A stretch of DNA of 64,000 nucleotides from Paroedura picta (lineage: Eukaryota > Chordata > Lepidosauria > Squamata > Gekkonidae), in the NCBI RefSeq assembly GCF_049243985.1, contig NC_135381.1:17719345-17783344 (forward strand), in the 5' to 3' direction. The position numbers and the translations under genes are program-made. The notes beneath the pieces were generated by a model. That model did no database searches, was not told where the DNA came from, and saw only the letters and a list, made by a program, of their open reading frames with translations. The number at the start of each line of letters is the position of its first letter. Positions within the stretch are counted from its first letter, which is position 1. Positions 10,801 through 25,800 of this stretch are shown piece by piece.

Positions 10801-13800
10801 TGTTCTCTAGCTTCACCACAAATGGGAGGTGGAAAAAATTCCTAAGCTGCTTCCACGAGGTAAAGATTCCGTGTTCTTTTGCTGCCGCAAGGAATGCAGA
10901 GGGCACAAAAGTTGGCAGTGAAGGTTCCACATGTGGGTGTTTTCTGCCCTCTTTCCCATCTCCCCCTGCCCATTCCATTCATGATCTTCGGTGACCCTGT
11001 ATTGACTCTTGGGGTGCATCACAACAGCCATGGCAATTCACCATCCTTTCCCCCCCTTACAGTTCTAGTAAAATAAGAAATGGAAATAGATAAATGGCAA
11101 CAGATTGTTATAGCATTGTGGGGAAAAGCTCCCTGGTGGTGCTATAACAATTATTGATAAAGCTCTCTAGTGGTATGAATAGGAAAAAAATGCTCAGAAG
11201 AATCATACTGTGAGAGATCAATGGCAAGAAAATGGTGCTAATGTGGATGGGAGCACTGCAGGACAGGAAAATATGCACCACTCCTTCCAGTTGGCATGCT
11301 AATGCCACTAGGGCTGAGGGTTTCTTTTTAAAGTACCCAGTAAGTTTGCAAAGGAGTGTATTGGGGAGGGGGAAAACTTTGAAACAAGATAATTACAGCC
11401 TATTCTGCAGAAGCTCCAACAAAAAAATAAGTGTTCAAATCCAAGGCAGAGAAAAACCTCCATGTGGAAGCAGCCTTAAACAGGTTAATGTGCATTGGTC
11501 TAGCCACTGGTGTAGTACACTGGTTAAGATCACGACCTGTAGCCAGGGAGTCCTTAATCCAAATTAGCTTACAAAGAAGCCTTTAAGCACACCACAGTAT
11601 CTGTAACATGGCTTTTTCCTACGAGGGCTGCTGCAGCTGCTAAGATAAATTAAATGAAGCAGACTTGTGGATACTACACAATGAGGAGCAGTTCCATATA
11701 CCTTAGAAGACAAAAAGGTTTTAACAAGTCTTTTTTTTATATACTACAGCTTCCTGCAAACCATCACACTGGACAACCATTGACCACTACGAGCCCTCTT
11801 CACAACTGAATTCAGGCAGGTGGAAGGAAAGACAAAGTATCTTGGCTAAAGTCCAGACTGCCTCTGAAAAGTAATTTCCAAGTATGAGTTTAACTGGAGT
11901 GTGAAGTCACCAGAAATCTGGAAGTCAACAATAATTGTGTTGGGGAGATGAGAGAAGACACATGGCTAACTTCACAAGCTCCAAAAACATAGCCTCACCC
12001 AACCAGTAAGACTGAGAGTATAATTTATTTTATTTATTGGCTTTTTATACTGCCCTCCCACAGCAAACTGGCTCAGGGTGGTGGAGAAAGGAAGCATCCC
12101 CTAAACAAAATAAGCCCCTAGTTCTTTGATCAGTGCTGGGATGGGATTTCCCTTCATTCCCAACTCAGTTTATCACAGATGGTTAACATGAAAGCCTTTG
12201 AGTTTGAAACCAACACCTCATTAAGAATCAGTCTTCCTGCCACGGTTCCCCAAATGTAAGAAGCCACTGCAGAAGTTGACTAAAACTGGCCTAGGAGATG
12301 TGATGCTCAGCCAAGGGAAACCATAGTCCCCTTCGGCAAACTACATAAAAGTAGCTGTAATTCTAACCAACCAAACAGATTTAGGTCTATGAGGTTTACT
12401 TCAGCCAATGCAAAATGCTGCATTCTGCTTTCCAATGGGAGCAAGCTATCTGAAGTATAACCAGGATCTGCCCTGGTTCCTGATTGCCTTCTGGGCTCAA
12501 TTCAAAGTATTGTTGATGACCTACAAACTAAAGCATTAGACATCTATGGTTAAATGTATTTGAAAATTACCCCTACGACCAAGTTTTATAGCTAAGCAAT
12601 AATTCAGAATTTTAATGGGACACAGAAAAGTGTGCTCAGTGGCTACCTCTCAACTATGGGAGGTTTCTCTAGAGCAGGGGTAGTCAAACTGCGGCCCTCC
12701 AGATGTCCATGGACCACAATTCCCAGAAGCCCCTGCCAGCCCTGGCAGGGGCTCCTGGGAATTGTAGTCCATGGACATCTGGAGGGCCGCAGCTTGACTA
12801 CCCCTGCTCTAGAGACTTGCCCAAATCCAAGGTCACTGTTGTTATGGCTACAGAAAAACATGAATGTGAAATGAGTGTGGTTTATTTAATTTCTAAGAAC
12901 TCTTAACCTGTCTTTGAGATGCAGACGCTATAAATCGTGATATATGTCAACACACACACATACACACACACACACGACCTGAACCCCCCCTTCAAATATG
13001 TAATCCTTCTGACTTTCTTATATCACATGATTAATAAAACACAAAGAACATTTGCTTGCATAAAGAACAAGAAGAGATGAAGGAAACATGTTGAAGGGGC
13101 AGAACGATCCAACGGTGACAAAAGCTGGAGGACTAATTTATTTTGGAAGGAGCCTTTGCAGTGAGTCTGTACAGAACAACATTTCCATTGACCAAGCGGG
13201 GCGATTAAGCTGCAGTTCTGGCCTATAGTTCAAGCAAGCCGTGATGGGTAAAAAGCAGGGAGAGAATATCCACAGACAGAGTTTTAGAAAGGGCTAGGGC
13301 AGCACGGGCAATATTGGTTACAAAAATACAAATGCACAGACAGCAAAAGATGATAATGATGACAACAACAGTCACATTTCATTGTACAAAGAGTGCTAAA
13401 TGACACAAATGAGTTTTTCTGCCCTAGTGAACTCACAAGCCCCTCCCCCCCCCCCATGCATTTGTTGCATAATGTGCCAGAACTCTGCTAGTGGACATGG
13501 GTAGCTGGACAGCAACACAAAAGACAAGTGTGACACCAAAACCAGACAAACCTTATAAAACAATGCCTCAAAAATGTCTTGGTTGGGGGTAACTGTTTAA
13601 TTCAGATGACACCCACTTCTTCTCATTTTCCATCTCTGCTGCCTTGATCGGAGGCCACACCAACTTCTACCAGCGGAGAGAGGGATTAAGAAACCCAGCC
13701 TCTCCATTTTCCATCAGAGTCCCTGAAAGATCTTTAATTGATGGTAGTCAAGATGGGAAGGGTGGAGGATCAGGAAGAAACCAGCTTTTCAAGTTTCCAT

Positions 13801-16800
13801 CAAAAATCATCTTTCGTAAGTTATTTCTTAGAGTTGCTATGGTTGTGTAGTGACTTCTCATGAATGTACTGTATTTATTATTTATTTATTTATTATATAT
13901 TTCTATACTGCCCTGGCATGAGGCTCAGGCTTAAGTATTCTTGTATTTATTCTATTATTTTTATGGTCTGTACATTGCTGCAGCATTTATTTTCTGCAGA
14001 AGTGGTATAGAAATGTTTGTTTATCTGTTATATTTATATAGCTCCCTCCTGAGGTTCATAGCTCCCTACCTGGCTTCTAAGCAATCAACATTTTAATGTC
14101 CCCAGATGGCCAGCTGCAAATACTCCACCTCAATCTTTACCAAATAAGTATAAAGCAAAATCTATCTTCTTTAGGTGAGGTTGATTTTTAGGTCCTTAAT
14201 CTACACAAAGGCTGGAATGAAAAGCAAACATTCAAATGCTGTAGAAAAGACAGTTGGAAGCCTTGGTTTAGGTCACACACCTTGGCTATGGGGGTACAAA
14301 AGCTATGCTAAAAGGAGAGGAGGGAATAGAGAATACACAAAGGAAGGACAATGGGAAAGGCCAACTCTTATGCATATGCTAACAGAAAAAAATGGAACGA
14401 AGAGCAAGCTGCTTATAATTGTTAGGAAGAGGCAGCTATACCAAGGCAAGACTGGAGGAATTCTGATTTTACAGCATCAGCTTAAAAGCCAGATTTGCTC
14501 CCTGAAGGCTACATACGTGCTCCATAACACAGGGATTCAAATATACTGAAGCATCTCCTGCACTGCCAGCCAATTTTGCACAATCTTTCATACCTGGAAA
14601 AGGCAGGATAGTCTCATAACCTGGATCCCAACACTGTTTGATCTGGTTTGTTAAGAGATACATCTTCAATAAGGAAAGCAGACTTCTTCCTTTGAAAATA
14701 ATTTTTGTTCTGCTTTGAATAAGACAGCCGATTCCATATTATACCATTAATTTGACTAGGAGCCATTACTGAGCAGTCTCCAATCATATGCAGAATTACT
14801 CCAACCCAAGATCACTAATTTAAATAGCCTTAAAGTGGAGTAATTTTTTATGGTAATGCACTGTGAATTTACATGGCAATGGTGGGTAATGTTGTGTTGA
14901 AGCATGTGTCTGGTGCTCATCATCCACTATATGTGACGCATTGGACACTGTTGTTTTTCTGGGTTTGTAGAGGCATTAAACTGAGCCCTGTCCATTCTCT
15001 CTTTTCTTCTCTCAGCTGTTTCCTCAATCTTGAACAAGATGGATTCTTGCATTCCTGAAGTTGCTTCTCTGTTTTTCCATTGCCAATCTTGCCCTGCAGT
15101 TGACTTTCACTATTCTTTTCCTGTTTTGTTTTATTCCAGGCCTTTCATGACCTTGAAAAGCTTTCCAAATAACTGACGAGCTGACAGTAATTTTTGATCT
15201 GAAAACCTCTTCCTTGTATCAACGGTTACCCAGATCAAAGATCATTCAGTGTTGTAAGTGTAGCTGACGGCTCTGCACAGATTCTGCTTTTAAAAAAAGT
15301 TATCGTTTGTATTTCAAATATTGTTTAAAAGCATGTAGATACCAAGGTGATAATGCAAGAGTTAACATTCCAAAAAAAGAAGGCATTCAAAGCTATCTTC
15401 TCTTGACTAATGAACAGTCTTGCGGATGGTTGCAAGCTGTAACAGCAAGCTGTTTCCAAATCACAATCTAAAAATAGAGGGGTTTTTTTCCAGGTAGATG
15501 CTGATTGCAATGCAGGCAGGAGCATTTTCCTAAATATCTCAGTATTCCTCCATTTGAAAAAAAAGACTTAATAATGCCAACATAAACCAAAGCAAGGCAC
15601 AGTGGACAATCTGAGCATCAAGCTGCGCTGCTTCAGCCCATCAGAGCACTGTTCAGCCATGGCTGCCCAAACCATGATTTTGCTCCTCTGCTTTCTATTT
15701 GCAACAGGTGTCCAGTTATGCAAGACTCTGCAGGGGCTCTTTGGAGCAGCTATTATATTTTGCCTTCCCTGAAGAGACTCAAATTGCTGTGGTAGCCTCA
15801 AGAATATTAACTTGAGTCACATAACAAGCAAATGCAGGAAGATATAACCTTTTGATTTTGTGGCAGTCATGCTCCTGTGCAGTACAATGCTTTGCTTTAA
15901 ATACATTATCCAACATACTCCCACCCATGCAAAAAAGATTCTTGCAATGCAGGCATGGTCTATGCACACAGTCAGAATTCATCCATACCTTGCCCATTAT
16001 TTTAGGATACTGAATTTTGGGGCACTACAGGATTCACATGTATTTTGAGATACTGCAAGTATACTGATCCAACTTGAGCAAAGCCAGCATAATGCATAAT
16101 CTTAAAAAGCAGATATATGGCAGCCCCACCATGCAAGTTCTCCTGTCCAAAAAACAGCAGCTTTTTGTCACACATCTGGTTGTGTGGCTACCTCATGTGA
16201 ATTGTGATGCTAACTTTATCTCAAGGGCACTTTGCCATCAAGATTATTATACCAGCCAACTATTCCCACAAGGATATAATTTTATCAGCTACAGAAAAGT
16301 ACTCACCACGCATTGGAAATCAAGGTAAATAAAGAGATAACAAAAGAGAGAAGTCAGTGGGAGCAATTCTACTTCACACTGTGAATCAGACACCCATGCA
16401 GTTGCCACCTTCCTTCTTCCCAAATGGTAGGAGTCAGGACTGAAAAACTGTGCCAGGGAAATATTTCTGAACCAGACAGATCTAAATCCTGTATAGTTTG
16501 AGTATTAAACTTGTGACTTTGGGAGCCCTCAGCATCTAATCAGAGTATTAAACAATCTTGTATACATATTACTCAATGGTCCATCTCATTTAGGTTGAAT
16601 GGGAGGCAGCAGCTGATCACCATGAATTTATGAGGTTAATGAGTTGCAATATTGCCCGTGTTACCAAAGACCCATCACCCTCCTCAAAGCAAGCGAATTG
16701 AAATTCCCAAGTGAAATCCCCCATGATTACAGCACCGCTGTGTGCTGGCAGTATTGAGAACAGGGACTGTACCATCCGGTGTTGCCTGCTGACGGTTTTT

Positions 16801-19800
16801 TTTACATTTGACGTAATCGTGGTCAACTGGAGTGGCTGTGTAGGGTGGGGATGTCAGACCTGGACCAGAGGAAGAAGGAAGGGAAGTCCCAGGGCCTGGC
16901 ACTGTTCCAGCAGAAGAATGGGAGTCCTCATCCACCATGCAAAGCTTTTCCCTGGTGGAAGAAGAGGACAAGAAGAGAAAAGGCTTGTACTGTCATATAA
17001 TTTCATAGGTTTGCTTGCTCATGTGTTGTGGAAGAGACAACATCAGATATCACTGACTATCACTGAAATAAAGAGTGGAAGCACTGCCCCATTTATATTA
17101 GCTTTAGTCTCTCCCACCCTCACATAAAAGAGGCTTTTTGTAAGAACCAGACAGCTGACATTTCACCCAATCAATACGGTACTCCTAGAGTCCCTGTACC
17201 AAGAATACACTGAAACAGTACTTCAAAGCTGTCTTGTTTCCCCTTTCAGCAAACCAGCACTCACTTTTCAGTGATTTTGGGGGTATTCTTCTCCTCTCCC
17301 CTGGCAAATGGCCCCTCAGCAGCTTCCTTCATAAAAGTGACAAGCAGTTCCGCATCCACTCCAGAGTCAGCCTTTCCTACTAGCTTCAGGATAGAGGCAT
17401 GAAGTCGAAAATACACCTAAGGGAAAGCAGTGTACTGCATGGCAATATTCTGCAGGGTTTTTAATTTGTTTCCAAATCCTAACTAAATAAGTTTTTTACA
17501 AAATCAAATCTTTATTATACATAACCATTGGTAGTAAAACACACATCAGAAGGCTGTTTAGAGTAGGCTCATAGATAGTCATACACTTGGCTGCCCAAAA
17601 GAACAGGCAGGGTAGTTTGTGGAATAAGGAATTCATATAATTTCTTTTGAGCTACTTATGTACCATCTAACATAAGTATATGCAGGAAAATGGGCGAGTT
17701 GCCTTAGGGAACATGAGCAAAGCTGTGCTACTGTTTGAAAGTACGACTAACAAAGGCACATAAAAAGAAAGCAGCACTAAAGCTTATGTGCTAACAGATA
17801 TGACAGTCATATCTTTATGTTTCAGGTTCTTAGGATTTTGCTTTGCTTTAAAAGCTACTCACAGCCAGTAAACGTTTCAGGGCCTTTTCCTTTCATGATT
17901 TTACCTCCAAGGCCTCCATTGCAAGTTCTGGAGGGTTATGATAGTGTATCTTCTTGGGATACCTGGCCGCTTCCTCATGGAGGAAGTGACCTGCCTGTTT
18001 GTAGTGAAGGAGGTAGACTGCAGGAGGTTGCTTCTGCTTCTCAGCAATCTTGCCCAGCATGTAGTGGATCAGCCATTCCTCTTCATCCCCATCCCCCTCA
18101 CATTGAGACGCTGATGTGAAGCAGTGCTTAGCTGTCTCCAACATGCTATCCCGTCGGCCTTCCATCTGAAAGAAGAAGCATGCTTAAGGCTAGGAAACAG
18201 CAGCAACTGGTCCCTTCAGGACAGGCAAATTGCTTTGAATCTGCATGTTGACAAGTTTTAGTTCACCTGCTGCACCACCTCAGGTGGTAATTCTGACTTC
18301 CACTGCTTAAGCTGCCGGGATGCAAAAGAATGCAGGGCGTAGGACATGGTGCCATACTCAATCCACAGAGAGAGGTTGGAGCTATCAATTTCAAGGGCTC
18401 TTTTGAAACAGTTCAGGACTGGAGTGGAGTGCTTCCAAATGGGGCCATCGCTCTTCAGCTCATTGGAATTCAATTTGTCTTGAATCCGACTTGCCCGAGC
18501 AAGAGCCATGCCAGCCCAGGAGTCAAACCTGAAAAGAACAAAAGCAGCAGCACACTATGAAACGTGATTCACTCAGGAGAGTTTACATGCAAACAGCAAC
18601 ATGTCTCTATCCATGCTTGAGATGCTATCAACCCTATTGGCTTTACTATACCCTACACCAGGGGTAGTCAAACTGCGGCCCTCCAGATGTCCATGGACTC
18701 CAATTCCCATAAGCCCCTGCCAGCGAAAGGTACCCTACTTTGGAACAGAGCTCACCCCACAGCTCAAAACCCCAAACCTGATCCTCTTTGTAGTTAAGTC
18801 TGTATGTACCTCTGGGATGAACAACAAACATAGTTATATCTGAGAGTCAATGCAGCAAAAAGAGAGATCTGAAAGTGAGAGTAAACCAGGCCACTTGTCC
18901 CTTACAAATGCTCCAAACTTGGGGATGGTATACAAATTTAGACAACACATGCTGGTGGCAAACCGGTTCATAGGCAATTTGGTGAGTCCACTAAGTTTTG
19001 CTGACCTGTTAGGGCAGATGCAGATGTCATGCATGTAGAACTTGATGGCCTTGGATTGTTCTTTGTTCTTGAAGTGGTAATCTGCCAGTAGGTAGTACAG
19101 CTCTGTAACAACTGGAGGACAGTAGTCTGCACCTTCAGGAAGAGCTGGCACCTAAAGACCAAGCAGAAAACAATGATTAATCTATTCTCTTCAGTGGCTA
19201 AAAGAATCTTTGATTGGGCTACCCTCCCATTTGTTCTAACTGCACTATTACCAAGTCTTTTCCCCATGGCCAGAAAGATTCAGTGCCAACAATTGGTCTT
19301 GCACATACACCACAATGAAGTTGGCAGAGAATGCCTTGAGCAAAAGAAAAGAGGATAAGAAAGGACTCATGTTATTCATGCCCTCAGAGCTAGAGAACCC
19401 ACCAATATTTCCTAAGCAGTTTCCACTTTGACCCATGGGACACAATTTTTCTGGTGTTCTACTTAAACCAACAGGGAACAGGTTGAGAGTTAAAGCCCAG
19501 AGACATTGGACATTGGTAGTAGGTGAGGAAAATAAGGTTGGCAACTTCTTCGTAGAGTTACCAGAATCCAAATGGATTCATCCATGATGATGGTTCCTGA
19601 GCACTTTCATTATTAGAGGCAATAGCTGCAAACTGTAGAACAGGAATAGAGGAGACACACATCATCCCAGGAGTTGGGACCAACTCTCCACCTTCTATGT
19701 AACTCCCAAACTACTTGGATTAGGAATAGGGGCTTCCAAGGAAAGAGGACATGACCTCTAGCACATCTCTTTTTGCCTTCCCCAGCACCAAGTTCTTTGT

Positions 19801-22800
19801 ACCTTGCTCAGAATCCCTTCAATATAGCTCGACACTTCCTCTAGTCTCAGCATAGGCTTGTCTGTCTGAGGAACAATGGTTGCCATCTTCTTCAGAAGGT
19901 TGGCCAGGTCAGCAGAAACTGTGCTGGTTTTGTAGCTATCAAATTCAGGAAGAGTCTTGGGCTTAAAATATTCAAACATGAACAAGGAATCTTCCCACAT
20001 CAGCTCCACCTTGAATGAAGGAATGAAAATACATATTTTGTTTTATCATAGAGACATGCATATCTTACACCAAGTCAGAGTAATGGTCCATCTAGCTCCA
20101 TGTTGCCTACTCTGATAGCAGCTCGTCAAGTTCTCAGGTAGAAAGAAGTCTCACCTGCTAGACCCCTTACCTGGGGTAACTGAACGCAGGAATGTCTGCA
20201 AGCAAAGCCAGGGCTCTACCACTGAGCCATGATGCCTTTGCTCTGCTATAGTCCTACAAATATCCTTTCCATGTGGCTATTCTCTGGATTCCCAGCATGG
20301 GGCTCAGGTGGCTACAGAGGCCCCACTGTGAGTTTATCTACTTTCTATTACAACTGATTTCATAATTTGGGAGCTGCTCTATATAGTGAGAAATTGCCTT
20401 ATGCATTGGCTCGCCTAGCTCAGTCTTCTCTATAAGTGACTCTCCAAGTGTTTAGGCAGCAGGAGGTCCTGCTCCTTGCAACGTTTCTAGGAATGTTTTG
20501 TGTGCAGCTTGGTTTTCACCATTTGTGCAACTTTTGATATGATATTAAAGTCTTTCCAGGAAACATATGAATAAAGACAGAACACGTGAGGACTCTTGCC
20601 TTCATTCCCTGTCTGTGAGATTTCTGAAAACACATGGCTAGCCACCGTTGCTGTTGTTGTTATTTGAATTTATTACCTGCCATTCTCAGCAAAGCCAGCT
20701 TGTGTCGGGTTACAAGATAAAATAAAGTAAAATACAAGTCCCCTAAAAACCCTACTAAAACACAACAATTAATAGAATACAAAAACCAGCAACAAACACG
20801 ATGGCAAACCAACCCCCCACCTACCCCTGCTGGGGACTAGGGGAAACTGCTGGCCACCACTGTTAGAATGTGGTGGAATTCCTTCCTTCCTTCCTTCCTT
20901 CCTTCCTTCCCCTCCCCTCCCCTCCCCTCCCCTCCCCTCCCCTCCCCTCCCCTCCCCTCCCCTCCCCTCCCCTCCCCTCCCCTCCCCTCCCCTCCCCTCC
21001 CCTCCCCTCCCTTCCGGGGGGCCCACACATCTTCTCTTCGCACTGGCCTCAAACAACGACCTGTCGAAAGAGCTCTGTCTTTTAGACCCTGTGAAAAGCC
21101 GAAAGCTCCTCCGGGAGCTCATTCCACCAGGTAGGGGCCAGGATAGAAAAGGCCCTGGCCTTAGTTGAGGCCAGGCAAGCCTCTTTGGAACCCACAGAAT
21201 GCAAGGCCCTGTGGGGGACATAGGGCGACAGGCGGTCTCGCAGATATGTGGGTCCCAGACCGCATAAGGCCTTGAAGATCAATACCAAAACCTTGAACCT
21301 GATCTGGGCCACAATGGCAACCAATGCAGCTGCCTCAGCATAGGCTGGATGTGGGTCCTCCAAGGTGTTCCTGTGAGGCCCCTAGCAGCTGCATTCTGGA
21401 AGAAGGATGCTGGATTAGATAAAACCAGAGTACAAGCAAGCAAAGAGTCATAAGGAAATCAGCCCTCAGTTCTCCAGAAGTATGCTTGCCTGTCCCATTA
21501 CACTAAAGATGAGTTTAGGTAAATGTACCTGCTGTGTAGAATGCTCTTCCAAGTACCGTGCTTTGCTTTTTTTGCTCGGGAAACTATATAAGCAATAGAA
21601 GCACTGTTCTAAAGCAGTCTCCAGCTCCTCTTTGTAGGGATGGGTGTCTTCAGAGGTGGAGGCCAAAAGCTCTTTTTGTAAAACCCGTACCTGGAACAAT
21701 AATCGCACATATCAATTATATAAACTGCCAATGCCTATCTTCTGTAGGCTCTCTGAATTCATTTCAATATAAATTGTACACTGCTGTGTGACTTCTGATG
21801 TTCCTTCCCCTAGGAAGGTGTGCTATGTTTGCTAAGGGAAGACATCTCAGAAGCCCAATCAAGAAGTAGACAACTTCTCCATGAGAATATAACTGGAAGA
21901 GGGAGTCTCCTCATAAGTGAAAACTCACATTCTCAGGGCAAGATAGGAAGGTCTAAAAAGACATTTCATTTATATTTATATTCATATCCAAATAATTGCC
22001 TTTCTTGCTTCTTTGAGCTCCAGTCCAAGGACTGTCTTCAAAATGGCTTTAAATGCCTTAAAAGGATTTTTTATTACCAATCAGCTTCACTATATAACTC
22101 TCTATGCTAGAACTGTAATCTAAAGGAGAGTAAAACATCTACAGTTCTGGCCACACCACTGACAATTTTATACATCTTTATTATGGCGACAGGTGGGGTG
22201 GGCAATGAGCAGCAAAAAAGACATTTCAAACATTACTACTCACATAGAACTTAAGAAGGGCTCCATTTGAGTTACAGCACCAGGCCCTCCTCCCAAGATA
22301 TTCATGAGCTGTATTTAGTAGCATTAGGGAAGAGGTCAGCATTGGAGTGTCAAGGGTTTGCACCACTGTTAACAAAAAGAAGCAAGTAATTACTCTGACA
22401 CTCCCAGAAGAGGCAGACATAGTTTTTGCTGTTTGAAACGCTTTGTAAGGAATAAGCATTCCTGATACCTATTATGTTTACACAGTCATTCAGAGGGAAT
22501 ACAGAACAGAAAACTTGGCTTATCCGTGAATTCTTCTCCTTGTTTACTGAGCAGCTGAGTAATCTCCTCTCTGTCCTTTAGGAGCCGGTTGGTTCTGTTC
22601 TAAAGACAGATTTGGCCAGAGCTGCACCAAGAGGAACATTCCACTTCTCCCAAACGCCAGCAGCAACTATCTTATTTATTTATTCTGAGATTTATACATC
22701 ACCCCTTCCAGAGGACCGGCTCAGGGCGGTTTCCATTATTTTAAAATCCAAATAATCCATCCAATCCAATCCAATCAATACATCAAACAGTAAAATATAA

Positions 22801-25800
22801 TTATTCAACAAATCAGTCAAACCAGCTGGTTAGTCAGATAAAAGCTCATATTACTGCATTTGGGTTTCAGGGGGAGTATTCATAAAGGGGAGCCCAATCG
22901 ATGTTTGATCTGGCACCATTATGATGTTCATTGGACCCAACCAAATGCCTGGCAAAAGAGCTCCATCTTATAGGCCCAGTTTTCAGCATTTATTGTTTTG
23001 GTCTAAGTGACTGTAAATAGTGTTTGTTTATAGGTCCAGTTCCCTCAGAGCCCTCAGCTCTTTCAGCAGTTCATTCAATCAGGTGGAGGAGGCCAGAACT
23101 GAAAAGGCTCTGGCTGAGGCCAGATGTAACCCTTTGGAGCTACGGATCACCAGCTGGTTAGCAGTGGACAATCGTAAAATCCTTTGAGGGGGTATAGTCA
23201 GCCAAGTGGTCCCTCAGATATACTGGGCCCAGACTGTGTATGGCTTTGAACCTTGAAGTGGATCCAGAATACAACTGGAAAACAATGCAATTGCTTCAAG
23301 GCAGAAGAGCCTGAGGCTACTTTCTGCGCAGTGTATTGAGCCTGAAATCTACTACACTGGGCAGCAAAGTGAAGCTTCGAGAAACCCCAGAAGTGGCTCA
23401 ATCATGCAGAATATGGTTGGGAAGCATAGCTGTGTACACACCACCTGGGGCCCCTCCCCTTCCCACTCACTCCAATAGCAATCACTGGCTATTTGGGGTG
23501 GGGGTTGACATGACCATATGTGGTCATATCACATGATAAATGTTTAACAAATTTTAAAAAGATATTAAAAATAATTTCTCACCCATTCAGGAAGCCCTTC
23601 CAGGGCTGTCAATAAATCCCAGGGTTTCATAAAAACCTGCTTGTGAAAGCCTGCCCTAAATGGCCTTGGAACCCTTGTGTACACAGGCCTGCCTCTTCCA
23701 CTATACCCCCAAGGAGCACTAATATTGAGCAGCTAAAATCTGCTCTGGATCCCAAGCCATAAAGAGAAAACTGGCCCTGGCCCCCACCTGGTGGAACACT
23801 CTGCCTGACAAGATCAAGGCCATTTGGGACTTTAAACAGCCCTGGAGGGCCTGCAAGACAGAGCTATTGCATTAGGCCTATGGCTGAAGTCAGGAAACAA
23901 CATCAAAAGACACTGGCCTCCCTGCCCAAGAACCCATCCACCAATAAAAGTCCCTCCAAATTCTGACCAACCTCTCAGAAAGATTTAAATTATTAAAAGG
24001 TGTTTTTAAACTGTTTTAATGCTTAATTTGTATGATTGTTTTAAAACCATATGTCACTCATCCTGAGCTTACTAGGGAAGTGCAGTTTATAAATTATTAT
24101 TTTATTTATTATAAACATCCCTAGTTCCATTTTTTTCAGCCTGCAGGCATAGATTTGAAACAGGGCTAAGTTGGGGGAGAGGAATGGTCCTTGGCTTAGG
24201 AAATGAAAGCTTGAAGGAAAGCTTAAGACAGCCTTCAAGTTGCAGGATGACACGTGAGTAAAACATGGATACCTGGCCATTGGGGGGCACAAATGAGCAC
24301 ACATGTTCTGTTTTTCCATATCTTGCTCAGAATGCTCATGACAAGAGGTCAGGGTTGAAATACATACAGCGATCCTCTGGCCCAGGACTGAGCTAGAACA
24401 TTAAGGCTTCAAGTAATGGGCTTCTTGGTTTTTTAAAACAAACATGGAGGCTCGGAATGGCTTTCGACGTGAACATCTTTAGAAGTGAACATGTCAATCA
24501 GCATAATGACATCCTAGACATAATCACATCACCCAGACCTAGTACACGTCTGCTTAACCAGTCAGACCAATCACTGTTCAATTTTTTGATGAATGGAACT
24601 TTCAACTGGGAAATGAGACAGTTCTACCCAGCAGAAAGTTGACTTGTGCATGACTCATGAAATCCCATGAGTTTCTTTACGTACAGTAATTCTATGATGT
24701 TTTATATATATCATCATGTGGATGAGCATTAGTTTTTCTGGGAGGCTTGGCATGAGCTCTGCCAAACTATCACATGACCCTGCTTTGGTAGAGAGACAAG
24801 TTAATAGAATGAATGTTTGAAGTGAAGAAATTAAAACTGGTGGCCCCACAAGTTATACTACAACTCCAGTTACCTCGAATGTGTTTCCCTATGACCCATT
24901 ATGCACAGGGGGCATAACGCACATTCGGGGTGGAATGGCGGCGACTAAAATCACCAATAACGCACGGAGCCGATAACAACCGGCCGCAACTTCGGCACAT
25001 GCTGCCAAAAAAGCCGCATCAGCGAAACGCGGAAGCACAGCTTCCGGGTGACCGGGGTGCAACCAGAAGCGTCACCGGGATTGCCGTGTGCATAATCGGT
25101 TACTCTGGGTTTTGCCGCCATTGTGCCCCTTCCCGTGTATATCCAGTGTGCTTCGCGTCTTCCCCCTCTGCGTTTTCCATGTGACCCGAAATCGCCGTTT
25201 CGGCGGCTGTGCATAATGGGCCTATGTGTGACATGTAACCAGCAGCAATTCAAGTTTACATTTCCTCTCTGACCTCTTCCCTGAAGTGCTCAGAACTTAT
25301 TTCTTGCCATTGTCCATAGAAATTCACTACAACTAATACGTAAGAGTATACAATGTTCGACCTTCTTCATTTTGATTTTGTATCTGTTCCTCTTGTTGAC
25401 AGCAAAGGGATTGGAAGTTGCCTTCTTCATACTGAATGATCCTATGAAGAATAATCCATGGAAGCACAGAAGAAACAAACGGTTCTTTGGTCTCCTCTTG
25501 GACTGCCATGCTGCAATCTATTATCTATTAAAGAAATAAACACTAAAGTACACACAAACAAACAAAAAATCTGAACTTCAGACACAGTTTAACTGTTGAT
25601 GACAGCTCACCTACAGTAATCTAAGATCTGAGTTCAACAAACATTAAAGTTCGCCACATCTGACTGCTGTACCTGTAACCCAATTGGATTTTTTAAAGTT
25701 TGCAAAGAGTCAAGTAATTATGGACTGCCCACATACTGGAACAAGAGATGGCATTTAGCCATTCAGCCATCTGAACTTAATAGTATTTAGCAAAAACTGT

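Larger units (their letters stand above)
9770..16772. other. CABIN1 intron 25, largest complete intron
   Basis: Seven kilobases with no conserved coding segment. It contains the 5S-like SINE (10215), a LINE tail (about 12015-12090), the hAT foldback (12675), a CA repeat and another LINE tail (about 13865-13935). The rest is unassigned. Confidence 0.7.

Noticed and set aside
20769-21221. Open frames with [10 protein letters not shown] or [10 protein letters not shown] repeats
   Set aside because: Direct translation of the CCCCT microsatellite, not a gene.
25362-25378. Longer version of CABIN1 exon 17 reading through GTCGAACATTG
   Set aside because: Read-through gives GRTLYTLTY then a stop, and the weak donor gives the phase that exon 18 requires.
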